Positions 1-6,943 of a DNA stretch of 26,102 bases are shown here, in pieces. The DNA comes from JBCCZC01 sp039188505 (lineage in GTDB: Bacteria > Pseudomonadota > Gammaproteobacteria > Xanthomonadales > SZUA-38). The position numbers and the translations under genes are program-made. Where the stretch lies: positions 1 through 26,102 of the forward strand of contig JBCCZC010000020.1 of the NCBI GenBank assembly GCA_039188505.1. Direction: 5' to 3'. Numbering within the stretch: position 1 is the stretch's first letter; each line of letters starts with the position of its first letter. The notes under the pieces are model-generated. The model searched no databases, was not told the DNA's origin, and saw only the letters and a list, made by a program, of their open reading frames with translations.

Positions 1-473
1 GCCGCCGCCAGCGCGACGAGAGCGGGTGCGCTGAGCAGCTCCGAGCCGGGTCGAAGGATGATGAGTGTGCCGACGAAACCCACGAACGTGGCGCTCCAGC
101 GGCGCGGGCCGACCGGTTCTCCAAGAAACAGCGCGGCGCCGATGGTGACGAACAGCGGCGCCGTGAAGCTGAGCGCCACCGCCGAGGCGAGCGGCAGCAC
201 GCTGAGGGTCCAGAAGAAGCCCAGCATCGTGCCGGTGCCGATGACCGCGCGCAGGAAGTAGAGGCCCCGGCGCTCCGTGCGCAGACTGGCCATGCCGGAC
301 TTGTGCAGCCAGGGCAGGACGATCAGCAGGCCGAAGAGATTGCGAAAGAAAGCGAGCTGGAAGGGGTGGAGCTCCTCCGAGCCCAGCCGGATCAGCGCGC
401 TCATGCACGCGAAGACGCAGGCGGCAGCAGTGACGAGCAGGCTGCCGCGGACGAAGGCCGGATCGAACGTCAC
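1..473 (-). CDS. DMT/EamA-family membrane permease, N-terminal part (cut by window edge)
   Basis: Translating the minus strand from a GTG at 473 gives about 157 residues of an integral membrane protein that runs off the left edge. Several hydrophobic helices are visible, with the segments ELHPFQLAFFRNLFGL, LRAVIGTGTMLGFFWTLSVL and SAVALSFTAPLFVTIGAALFLGE. This pattern of alternating short helices, RN after helix 2 and an AP.F ... A..FLGE motif at the end of the first EamA repeat, is typical of drug/metabolite transporters (ten helices, two EamA repeats, about 290 aa). The substrate cannot be read from sequence. The GTG start overlaps the TGA of the upstream SRAP gene by three bases (GTGA), which implies translational coupling; no other start lies nearby in frame. 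The C-terminal half is outside the window. Confidence 0.85.
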   Translation of the reverse strand, partial: MTFDPAFVRGSLLVTAAACVFACMSALIRLGSEELHPFQLAFFRNLFGLLIVLPWLHKSGMASLRTERRGLYFLRAVIGTGTMLGFFWTLSVLPLASAVALSFTAPLFVTIGAALFLGEPVGPRRWSATFVGFVGTLIILRPGSELLSAPALVALAA

Positions 474-1135
474 CCGGCGGGCTCGACGGGATCGAGAAGA
501 TCGGGGCGGTTGTTGCGCGGTGATCCCACGTCGCGGCTGACCGGGTAGGCCCGCAGCAGGTCGTTCGGGGCCGGCTTCAGGTCGTCCTGAAGCTCATCCG
601 CCGGAGCGGTCAACCATGCTTCGAAGCGATCCGGCCCGACGACGACGGGCATGCGATCGTGGACGAAGGCTACCGTGTCGTTGGGCGTCGTGGTAAGGAT
701 GCTGTAGGAAATAACCACCTCTCCCTCGGGATTCTCCCAGCGATCCCAGAGGCCGCCGAAGGCCAGCAGGTCGCCCTGCTGCGGCCGGATCGCATAGGGC
801 TGCTTGCCGCCCGCGACCTTTTTCCACTCGTAGAAGCCGCTTGCGGGCACGAGGCAGCGGCGTTTCTGCCAGCTCTGGCGAAAGGCCGGCTTACTGGCGA
901 CTGTCTCCGACCGCGCGTTGATCATCCGGTTGCCGATCTTCGCGTCCTTGGCCCAGAACGGAATGAGGCCCCAGCGTGCCGGGCCGAGGCGCCGCTCGCC
1001 CTCGGCCGCTAGGACGATTGGCTGCAGCTGCGTCGGCGCGACGTTGTAGCTCACCTCGAGCTTCGGTACGCGGATGAGATCGAAGGCGTCGCCGATCGTC
1101 TCGGGGAGGGTGTCGATGAAATAACGGCCACACAA
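470..1135 (-). CDS. SRAP domain abasic-site DNA-protein crosslink protein (YedK/HMCES family)
   Basis: This 221-residue protein begins MCGRYF, so Cys2 becomes the N-terminal nucleophile after Met removal; in YedK/HMCES it forms a thiazolidine crosslink with abasic sites in single-stranded DNA. The other family landmarks are in order: NVAPTQ (31-36), RWGLIPFWAKD (54-64), NARSETV with Asn74, LVPASGFYEW with Glu103, GLWDRW, and HDRMPVVV with His159. Length matches the family (about 220 aa). The start is TTG at 1135; the preceding GAGGGA is spaced seven bases from it. The ribosome-binding site lies at the edge of the first intergenic repeat copy. The stop overlaps the start of the downstream permease gene. 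In the cell the protein shields abasic sites at replication forks. Identity is secure; the pairing with a permease is unexplained. Confidence 0.96.
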   Translation of the reverse strand: MCGRYFIDTLPETIGDAFDLIRVPKLEVSYNVAPTQLQPIVLAAEGERRLGPARWGLIPFWAKDAKIGNRMINARSETVASKPAFRQSWQKRRCLVPASGFYEWKKVAGGKQPYAIRPQQGDLLAFGGLWDRWENPEGEVVISYSILTTTPNDTVAFVHDRMPVVVGPDRFEAWLTAPADELQDDLKPAPNDLLRAYPVSRDVGSPRNNRPDLLDPVEPAG

Positions 1136-1141
1136 GGTGGT

Positions 1142-1230
1142 GTCCCTCGCTCGCTGCTTTCGTGGACTGTTGATCTTAAAGGATCGAAAGACGCTCGCGA
1201 GAGGACTATTGGTTTTCAGAAGCGTAGAAG
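1142..1230. repeat. Intergenic repeat copy 1 (diverged, partial)
   Basis: Bases 1151-1230 align without gaps to 1246-1325 at about 76% identity by hand count. Shared blocks are TCGCTGCTTTCG, GGATCGAAA.ACGCTCG and TCAGAAGCGTAG. The stem arms read GTCC-CTC (1142-1148) and GAGAGGAC (1199-1206). They differ from those of the other two copies but still pair, apart from a one-base bulge. The copy ends seven bases before the TTG start of the SRAP gene and includes its ribosome-binding site. Confidence 0.75.
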
Positions 1231-1234
1231 CAGG

Positions 1235-1351
1235 GAGTCGCCTCCTCGCTGCTTTCGCGGATTGCCTATTTTAACGGATCGAAAAACGCTCGAAAGGCGA
1301 CCGTCTGTTGTCAGAAGCGTAGGAACGGAGCGTCTTCGTTCGGTTTCGGTT
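1235..1351. repeat. Intergenic repeat copy 2
   Basis: These 117 bases match 1420-1535 with six substitutions and one gap (about 94% identity by hand count). The arms GTCGCCT (1237-1243) and AGGCGAC (1295-1301) are perfect inverted repeats separated by 51 bases. The similarity continues more weakly to about 1383. No reading frame, transposase or tRNA-like fold is visible. The whole 1136-1582 stretch is gene-free and more AT-rich than its flanks. Confidence 0.88.
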
Positions 1352-1419
1352 GACCTTCCTCGGATCTGATGTGCCCATCCCGGAGATCCGCTCGCGTCAG
1401 ATGCCGCCGACCTGTAAAG

Positions 1420-1535
1420 GAGTCGCCTCCTCGCTGCTTCGCGGGCTGTCTATTTTGACGGATCGAAAAACGCTCGAAAGGCGACCGTTTGTTGTCAGAA
1501 GCGCAGGAACGGAGCGTCTTCGTTCGGTTTCGGTT
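1420..1535. repeat. Intergenic repeat copy 3
   Basis: This is the best match to the copy at 1235-1351. The arms GTCGCCT (1422-1428) and AGGCGAC (1479-1485) are again perfect inverted repeats. Offsets between copies are 95 and then 185 bases, so this is not a regular tandem array. Weaker similarity continues to about 1567, almost to the end of the porin-like gene at 1583. Confidence 0.88.
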
Positions 1536-1582
1536 CGCCTTCCGCGGATTCTATGCGCCGCTCCCGGCAGCCCGATGTGCCG

Positions 1583-2632
1583 TCACCAAGCCCACGTCAG
1601 ATCGACGAACAGCCGCTCAACGTGGTCGTCGAGGTCGTCGCGGCGTTCGCGGAAGTAGGCCGCCTCGAGGGTCAGCCAGTCGGTGATGCCGTAGGCCGCC
1701 CAGAGTCGGAAGCCCCGCATGCGGGTCGGGAACCACCAGTCATCCTCGTTGAAGGCGGCCATGACCGCGTCGCGCTGGACGCGCTGGTAGGCGTAGCCGA
1801 ACTCCCAGGCGCCGGCGTCACGGGCGTCACCGAAGCGGGCGCTGAAGCGGGCCGCCTCGTTCTCGTCCGATGGATCGAGGTTCTTGGTGACGTTGACGGC
1901 CAGCGCCAGCGGGCGGTTCATGACCGACAGGCGCTGCTCGATGATCAGATCGAGCAGCGTGTAGTCGAAGAGGAGCAGGCCGTCAGGGCCGCGGCTGTTC
2001 GTGCGCGCCCGGCCTTCACGGGTCAGTTCCTCCAGGTCGTCGAAGACCAGGTAGGAAAGGGACGCGGACGTCTCCGTCGGCGCGCCCTCGCGCCAGCGAT
2101 AGCCGAACTGGGCGCCGGCGAGGCGAGAGTCGCTCTCGTCGATGTGCAGCGGCGCCAGGTAGCCGAGCGTCAGCGACAACCGGTCGAAGGTTCTCAGCTC
2201 CCGATCGAAGGCAAGCGACGCGCCGGCGGGGCGAAAATCCCGGTCCCAGACCATGGGCGTGAGCCTGAAGGGCAGGCGGGTCCGGCCTGCTTCGCCGAGC
2301 CAGTGATCGCCGAACGCCGAACGGAGGTAGAGCTCGCCGATCTCGAAGTCATCGGACGATTCATTGTCGAGATTACGGACGTTGTCTCGCTCGGAGTCCG
2401 TGCCCTGGGAGAGCTTGACGGCGGCCCCCAGCTCGACATTGCCGTCGTCGCTGAACCAGCGTGTGCCCAGAAACGCGTGCAGGCGCAGCCGATCGAAATC
2501 CCGGCCATCGGGCAGATTCTCGGTACGCTCGGCCCGTAACCGCCCCTCGGTCAGCAGCTCGAATTCGCCGGCGCAGAGGAGGATGGGCGCGGCGAGCAGG
2601 GCGCCGGCGAGAACCATGCAGCACAGTTTCAT
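1583..2632 (-). CDS. Putative outer-membrane porin-like beta-barrel protein
   Basis: This protein has 349 residues. A Sec signal peptide (MKLCCMVLAGALLAAPILLCAG, about residues 1-22) is followed by sequence rich in alternating aromatic/polar strands (GELYLRSAFGDHWLGEAGRTRLPF, LSLTLGYLAPLH, GAQFGYRWR, GFRLWAAYGITDWLTLEAAYF). The protein ends in LTWAW; a C-terminal aromatic residue is the usual signal for outer-membrane barrel insertion. This fits the alginate/phosphate-porin-like putative porin group, though no specific member or substrate can be named. I place the start at the ATG at 2632, which overlaps the kinase TGA as ATGA and sits directly before the signal peptide; the longer frame to 2707 would bury the signal. 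It is the last gene of the cupredoxin-kinase-porin operon, so its barrel may be the channel whose state or cargo that system monitors (inference). Confidence 0.8.
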   Translation of the reverse strand: MKLCCMVLAGALLAAPILLCAGEFELLTEGRLRAERTENLPDGRDFDRLRLHAFLGTRWFSDDGNVELGAAVKLSQGTDSERDNVRNLDNESSDDFEIGELYLRSAFGDHWLGEAGRTRLPFRLTPMVWDRDFRPAGASLAFDRELRTFDRLSLTLGYLAPLHIDESDSRLAGAQFGYRWREGAPTETSASLSYLVFDDLEELTREGRARTNSRGPDGLLLFDYTLLDLIIEQRLSVMNRPLALAVNVTKNLDPSDENEAARFSARFGDARDAGAWEFGYAYQRVQRDAVMAAFNEDDWWFPTRMRGFRLWAAYGITDWLTLEAAYFRERRDDLDDHVERLFVDLTWAW

Positions 2633-5235
2633 CCCCGGATCTCCGCCAGCGCCGCCTGGAGGGCTGCAGCGCTCTCCATGCGTTCGGCCGGATCGGGCTC
2701 GAGGCACTTGTCGACGATCGGGGCGAGCTGGCGCTCGGGCATGCTGGTCACCTCGCCGATCGGCGGGTAGGTGCGCCCGGTCTTCGTCTGGTAGATGGTC
2801 ATCATGTCGCCACGGAACGGCTGCGTGCCGGTAAACAGCTCATACATGAGCACGCCGCAGGCGTAGAGGTCGGTGCGCGGATCGAGCGCGCGTCCTTCCA
2901 TCTGTTCCGGGGCGGCATAGGCCGGGGTACCGACGAACACGCGGTCGCTTGCGCCCTCCATGCGCTGCATCTTGCCCGCGATTCCGAAGTCCATGAGCTT
3001 TGCGTTGCCGGAAGCATGGAGGATCACGTTCTCCGGCTTGATGTCCCGGTGGATGACCTCCTCATCGTGGGCCGCGACGAGAGCGCCTGCAAGCTGGCGG
3101 ACGATCCGCAACCCGGCGGAGAAGGGCAGCTGGCTCCGCTGCTCCAGCAGATAGCGCAGGGTCATGCCCCGCACGTATTCCATGGAGATGAACGGCACGC
3201 CGTCCTGGTTGCCGAAGTCGAAGGTCCGCAGCACGTTGCCGTGGGTGACGCGACGGGCGAGCTTGATCTCCTCCTTGAGCTGATCCAGATAGCGCGTATC
3301 GGACGCGATCTGGGGCAGTAGCGTCTTCAGAGCTACAAAGTCCTCGAGCTCTCGGTCGAAGGCCTTGTACACCTTGCCCATGCCGCCCTGGCCGAGGATG
3401 GACACGATCTCGTAGCGGCCCGCGAAGAGGTCGCCGGTCTCGATCGTCGCGGCGACTGGGGCGGGCGCCTTCTGCGCGGTCCTGCCGGGCCGCGTGAGCG
3501 CGTCGGTCGAATCGCTCTCCGTGGGAGGCAACTCGAGCCCGCGACTGGCGATGGCTCCGAGTTTCGCCGCCATGTACTTTCTGGAGCTGAGCCGACCTTG
3601 CTCGATATGCAGGCCGTCGGGCGCCGCCGGGATCAGGCGCGCGAGGGCATCCTTGAGCACCGGCGAGGCCAGCAGCAGGCCCGGCCGGGATTCCTCGAGG
3701 AGCAGGTCCCCCTGGAGCACGGCGCGACCCACTACAAGCCGGTGTGCGCTGCCCCCCACCCGAATCGTGGCGCGCCCGATCGCGCCACCGACGAGCGCGG
3801 CCGCCGGCGGAACGGAAGACTCCGCCAGCGAACCGGCAAAGACGAGGGCTCGCAGCAGGCTGTTCTCGCCCGAGAAGCTAAGTACCGCCCGCTGGCCCTC
3901 GAAGTGCTCGAGCTGGCCGCGACAGCTGCGGGCCTGGGCCATCAGCTCCTGCGCGATCGTCTCGAAGGCGCCGACAAGGCTGTCGATGTCCCCGTCCTCG
4001 CCCGGCACCTGACGGAACTCGAGCGCCAGGAGATGCCGTTCCTCCTGGGACGCCACATCGTTTCGCGTCTGGTGCGCGGCGGCACGGGTCTCCTCGATCC
4101 CGGGATCGGGCAGGTAGCGGTAGAGGTCGCTCACGTACTGCTGGATGTCGGTCTTCTCGCGGAGATCGCTAAGAAGCGACGCCAGTGCCGTCGCCAGCGT
4201 GCTGATCTCCTCGATCACGTGGTCTTCCTCGAAGCGCTCCTCGTAGCTGCCACCGGCCGCCAGGTCGGCGGCCTCCGCAAGGCGTGTCAGCGGCGCGCTC
4301 ATGCGGCGGGCGGCCCAGAGGGATACGACGATGGCGAGCAGCACGATGAGTGCGCCGCCAACGAGGAGAAAGGTCAGCAGCTGGCGATAGGGTGCCAGGA
4401 CGCGATCGGTGGAGATCAGCGAGACGCCCGCGACGTCGAAGCCGGAAGCCGAATCGATCGGCGTCAGCGCGGCCGCCCATTCGCCGTCGCCCACGGTGAC
4501 GGTCGTCCGCTCTTCTCCCACTGTCTGAACCGCCGCGAGGGCCGCGCCGGCCTGCTCGGCCGGGAGCGTCGACGCGATCGCCTGCCCGTCGGCCAGCAGC
4601 AGCAGCTCGGTGCCGCTGATCCGGGCGACCTCGGTGGCAAAATCGTCGTTGACCTCGAGGCCGGCGGCGAGGAAGCCGATCAGGGCGCCGTCCTTGGCCA
4701 TCGGTACGAAGATGATCTGGTAGATACGTTCCCCTTCCTGCCAGTAACCGGCCACGGGCAGGAGCTCCTCGATGAGCGGCGCGACGAGCGGGTGGGTATC
4801 CATCCATTCATCGACCCCGACCGGGCGTTCGGAGTGGGCGAGCAGATCGCCATCCATGCCGAGGACCATGCCGAGGTCGAAGCCGATCCGCTCGCGCAGT
4901 TCGTCGAGCTGGTCGAGCAGCGAATTGACGTCGACGTCCGCCTCGCCGAAAAGGTCGGTGCCGGTCGACTGGCTCACGACGTTGGAGAACCCGGGGTCAT
5001 CCGCCATGAGCTGCGTGACCAGCTCGAGCTCCCGGAAACGGGCGGCGAGCACGTCGGCTTCCGCGGTGCGGGCACGCGCGAGTGCGTCATCAACAAGCGT
5101 ATCGGACAGCCGGTTGCCCTGAAGGAGGGTCATCGAGACCGACAGGACCACGGCCAGGACCGTCAGCAGTCCCGTGACGGCAAAGATCGCGAGCCCCAGG
5201 CGAAGCTCGCCGGATTTCCGGTCAGTAGCGCTCAC
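2629..5235 (-). CDS. Transmembrane receptor Ser/Thr protein kinase (sensor-HAMP-cyclase-like-kinase)
   Basis: This 868-residue protein starts at a GTG at 5235, after GGGGA with a six-base spacer, and overlaps the upstream gene by 14 bases. Order: TM1 (about 13-36), periplasmic sensor (37-284) resembling a double Cache fold (MVLGMDGDLLAHSE, YQIIFVPMAKDGALIGFLAAG), TM2 (285-308) and HAMP (SAPLTRLAEAADLAAGG, about 313-360). A middle region (about 400-530) resembles a degenerate class III cyclase, followed by the kinase (605-868). The kinase looks active: GQGGMGKVY loop, Lys637, HRDIKPEN (from 729), DFG (749-751), GTPAYAAPEQ. PASTA repeats are absent; this is the layout of a sensory histidine kinase carrying a eukaryotic-like kinase instead. 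It probably phosphorylates cytoplasmic targets in response to a periplasmic signal. The ligand is unknown; the upstream cupredoxin and downstream porin are obvious candidate partners. Confidence 0.92.
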   Translation of the reverse strand: MSATDRKSGELRLGLAIFAVTGLLTVLAVVLSVSMTLLQGNRLSDTLVDDALARARTAEADVLAARFRELELVTQLMADDPGFSNVVSQSTGTDLFGEADVDVNSLLDQLDELRERIGFDLGMVLGMDGDLLAHSERPVGVDEWMDTHPLVAPLIEELLPVAGYWQEGERIYQIIFVPMAKDGALIGFLAAGLEVNDDFATEVARISGTELLLLADGQAIASTLPAEQAGAALAAVQTVGEERTTVTVGDGEWAAALTPIDSASGFDVAGVSLISTDRVLAPYRQLLTFLLVGGALIVLLAIVVSLWAARRMSAPLTRLAEAADLAAGGSYEERFEEDHVIEEISTLATALASLLSDLREKTDIQQYVSDLYRYLPDPGIEETRAAAHQTRNDVASQEERHLLALEFRQVPGEDGDIDSLVGAFETIAQELMAQARSCRGQLEHFEGQRAVLSFSGENSLLRALVFAGSLAESSVPPAAALVGGAIGRATIRVGGSAHRLVVGRAVLQGDLLLEESRPGLLLASPVLKDALARLIPAAPDGLHIEQGRLSSRKYMAAKLGAIASRGLELPPTESDSTDALTRPGRTAQKAPAPVAATIETGDLFAGRYEIVSILGQGGMGKVYKAFDRELEDFVALKTLLPQIASDTRYLDQLKEEIKLARRVTHGNVLRTFDFGNQDGVPFISMEYVRGMTLRYLLEQRSQLPFSAGLRIVRQLAGALVAAHDEEVIHRDIKPENVILHASGNAKLMDFGIAGKMQRMEGASDRVFVGTPAYAAPEQMEGRALDPRTDLYACGVLMYELFTGTQPFRGDMMTIYQTKTGRTYPPIGEVTSMPERQLAPIVDKCLEPDPAERMESAAALQAALAEIRG

Positions 5236-5983
5236 GACGATTCCCCGTTCTGCGGTAGGACTTGCCAAACTTGTTCCGGTGGCTCGGAACCTGCCGCTGG
5301 TTGAGTTCCAGACCGATCTCGACCGGTTCCTCAAGGGGCAGGGTCATCGCCTGCGTGAAGACGTGGCGGGCACGCTCGTGCCACGCGTAGAGGGTTCCCG
5401 GGCCCGCCGGTAGGGCATCGAGCTCGAAGCGGCCGTCCTCACCGGTGGTCACGAAGAAGGGCGTATCCAGAACCAGCACGTGCGCCACCATCGACTGGTG
5501 CACGTTGCAATAGACGCGAACGAGGCCGAGCGTTTCGAACTGGTGCGACTCGCTGCGATCAGGGCCGAAGAGCCCGAGATCGAAGCTGTTATTCCGGGAC
5601 AGCGAGAAGACGTTGTGCAGGATCGGGTCGCGATTCGGAAACTCGACGGTGGACCCGACGACCAGCGGCAGCACGCGTGGCGAGAAGCGCTTCCCCTCGG
5701 TCGCCATGATGAGGGGCTCGGCAGGGGGCTGGAGCTCGACGGGCGTCTTCGGCCGGTAGTACACCACGACCTCGCCGGCCTCGCCGACGGCGTCGCCGCG
5801 TTCGGTCAGCGCGACCGCGCCGGAGAGCGCGAACGTCGGTGCCGGCGCCGCGGGCGCCGCTGATTCGGTCGTCTCCTCGGCAACCTGCGCGGCGGGATCC
5901 GCCGGTTCCTCGGCGACCTGTGCCGCGGCCATTCCCTGGACCAGCAGGGCGAGCAGGAATCCAGCCTGCCCTGGTGCCGCCAT
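5222..5983 (-). CDS. Secreted plastocyanin/cupredoxin-like protein
   Basis: This 253-residue exported protein has a signal peptide (AGFLLALLVQGMAAAQ, about residues 7-22) and an Ala/Glu/Pro-rich linker with an internal near-repeat (QVAEEPAD / QVAEETTE). A cupredoxin-type domain follows: FPNRDPILHNVFSLS with His123, then VYCNVHQSMVAHVLV with Cys159, His162 and Met165, the expected blue-copper ligand set in a C-x2-H-x2-M arrangement. Such proteins are often annotated as methylamine utilization proteins, a label with little functional support here because no mau genes are present. The C-terminal part (GRFELDALPAGPGTLYAWHE) resembles a carboxypeptidase-regulatory-like Ig fold. The start is the ATG at 5983, preceded by GAGGGG; an upstream in-frame start at 6013 has no such site. 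It is first in the operon with the receptor kinase and porin. A periplasmic copper or redox sensor/partner role is inferred. Confidence 0.82.
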   Translation of the reverse strand: MAAPGQAGFLLALLVQGMAAAQVAEEPADPAAQVAEETTESAAPAAPAPTFALSGAVALTERGDAVGEAGEVVVYYRPKTPVELQPPAEPLIMATEGKRFSPRVLPLVVGSTVEFPNRDPILHNVFSLSRNNSFDLGLFGPDRSESHQFETLGLVRVYCNVHQSMVAHVLVLDTPFFVTTGEDGRFELDALPAGPGTLYAWHERARHVFTQAMTLPLEEPVEIGLELNQRQVPSHRNKFGKSYRRTGNRRERY

Positions 5984-6041
5984 TGGACCCCTCTTCACGA
6001 ATCGCGCTCCCACCGCAGAAACCTGTCCAAGAGTACCTTAT

Positions 6042-6063
6042 TTATCAGGAGTTTGCCTGATAA
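6042..6063. promoter_or_regulatory. Candidate operator: perfect 8+6+8 inverted repeat
   Basis: TTATCAGG (6042-6049) and CCTGATAA (6056-6063) are exact reverse complements around a six-base spacer. The site lies 58 bases upstream of the cupredoxin gene start and 119 bases downstream of the lexA stop. The half-sites are AT-rich, there is no T-run after the stem, and the position suits a dimeric regulator controlling the cupredoxin-kinase-porin operon. A terminator for lexA is less likely. The binding protein is unknown. Confidence 0.6.
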
Positions 6064-6182
6064 TGCTGAGGGTGGCTCCGAAATCCCTGGGCCAGGCCCC
6101 AGCGGGCCTGCTCGATGATCGCCCCGACCGATGCGACCGCGCAAGCAGCAGCCGCCCGCAAGCTCCACGACATCTGCAAGGC

Positions 6183-6782
6183 TCAGGTGGTGCGCAGCAA
6201 GCCCGTCATGACGCCCTGGAGCGCGACGCGCTCGGGCCCGTACGCCTGGGTGGGGAACGCGGGATTGGCCGGGTGCAGGAGCACCCTTCCGGCGCGAAAT
6301 TCGACCGCCTTGAGCGTCACCTCGTTGCCGTCGACCAGGGCCACGACGGTGTCGCCGCTGCGGGCGCTTCGGCGCGGGTCGACCACCACCAGGTCCCCGT
6401 GCAGGATGCCGTCGTCGATCATTGAGTCGCCGGTGACACGCAGTACGTAGCAATCCCCGTGCGGGCGCATGTTGGCGGGCACCTCGATCCGATCCTCGAT
6501 GTCGACCGCTTCGATCGGCCGGCCGGCCGCGATATCACCCCGCAGCGGCAAACGGCCGTCGTCGAGCGCCGCCGCCGTGAGGCGGACCCCCGTGCGCCGA
6601 CCTTCCAGGGGGTGGACGAAGCCACCGGCGACGAGCGCCTGAATCTGCTTGTGCAGGGATCCGCGCGACGCGAGGCCGAGCTCGGTGCAGAGCTGTTCCA
6701 GCGTTGCCGGGGCGGCACCGTCGCGGGCTCGCGTGAGGAGGAATGCGAGCAGTTCGTGCTGCCGGGGCGTCAGGTCGCTCAA
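6183..6782 (-). CDS. lexA: LexA-family SOS repressor
   Basis: This 199-residue protein has the LexA layout: an N-terminal winged helix (LTPRQHELLAFLL ... LGLASRGSLHKQIQALVAGGFV, 4-56), then the autocleavage region GDIAAGRP with the Ala86-Gly87 bond. The catalytic dyad is Ser120 (GDSM) and Lys158 (VTLKAV). RecA filaments would trigger self-cleavage and derepress SOS genes. The recognition-helix area (SRGSLHKQIQAL) differs clearly from E. coli LexA, so the operator probably differs from CTGT-N8-ACAG. The start is TTG at 6782; AGAGG lies about 11 bases upstream, a weak site, and a stop closes the frame further up. It is divergent from the mrfA homologue, sharing a 161-base control region with a palindrome, which suggests it represses both itself and mrfAB (inference). 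It could be a second LexA (LexA2-like) rather than the main one. Confidence 0.93.
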   Translation of the reverse strand: MSDLTPRQHELLAFLLTRARDGAAPATLEQLCTELGLASRGSLHKQIQALVAGGFVHPLEGRRTGVRLTAAALDDGRLPLRGDIAAGRPIEAVDIEDRIEVPANMRPHGDCYVLRVTGDSMIDDGILHGDLVVVDPRRSARSGDTVVALVDGNEVTLKAVEFRAGRVLLHPANPAFPTQAYGPERVALQGVMTGLLRTT

Positions 6783-6833
6783 GCGAGGAGAACCTCTGGA
6801 AAACTAAATCATCAGGGGGGAAGGATAGCAGCT

Positions 6834-6846
6834 ATTTACTGTAAAT
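6834..6846. promoter_or_regulatory. Candidate LexA operator (13-base palindrome)
   Basis: ATTTAC-T-GTAAAT is a perfect palindrome around one central base, placed 52 bases before the lexA start and 98 bases before mrfA. It contains the ACAGTA half-site found in enterobacterial SOS boxes but not the full 16-base CTGT-N8-ACAG arrangement. Its AT-rich composition stands out in this GC-rich segment. Assignment to LexA rests on position and symmetry only. Confidence 0.5.
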
Positions 6847-6884
6847 TCAGTCGCCTGCTGGCGGTACGGTCGTCGGAAACGGTC

Positions 6885-6912
6885 TTGCATTCGGCGCGGA
6901 GGCAGGCATACT
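6885..6912 (+). promoter_or_regulatory. Possible sigma-70 promoter for mrfA-mrfB
   Basis: TTGCAT (6885-6890) and CATACT (6907-6912) are spaced by 16 bases, giving 3/6 and 4/6 matches to the -35 and -10 consensus. A transcript would begin near 6919 and give a leader of about 25 bases before the ATG at 6944. It is weak but is the best candidate in the intergenic region. Confidence 0.3.
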
Positions 6913-6943
6913 CGACGCAGAGAGAACGAAAAGAGAACGATTG

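Noticed and set aside
1142..1567. Intergenic repeats as a CRISPR array or integron attC sites
   Set aside because: There are only three diverged copies of about 85-117 bases with irregular spacing, no uniform spacers, no cas genes, no integrase and no attC core sequences.
3598..5304. 568-codon plus-strand frame opposite the receptor kinase
   Set aside because: It has no recognisable domain, the composition is typical of an antisense frame, and the minus-strand kinase is unambiguous.
5222..5983. Methylamine utilization gene
   Set aside because: The domain resembles proteins carrying that label, but no mau genes are present and only the cupredoxin features are supported.
5995..6453. Minus-strand frame running from lexA towards the cupredoxin gene
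   Set aside because: Most of it is an out-of-frame reading of lexA. The remainder (about 60 codons) is non-coding in composition and contains the operator-like palindrome.
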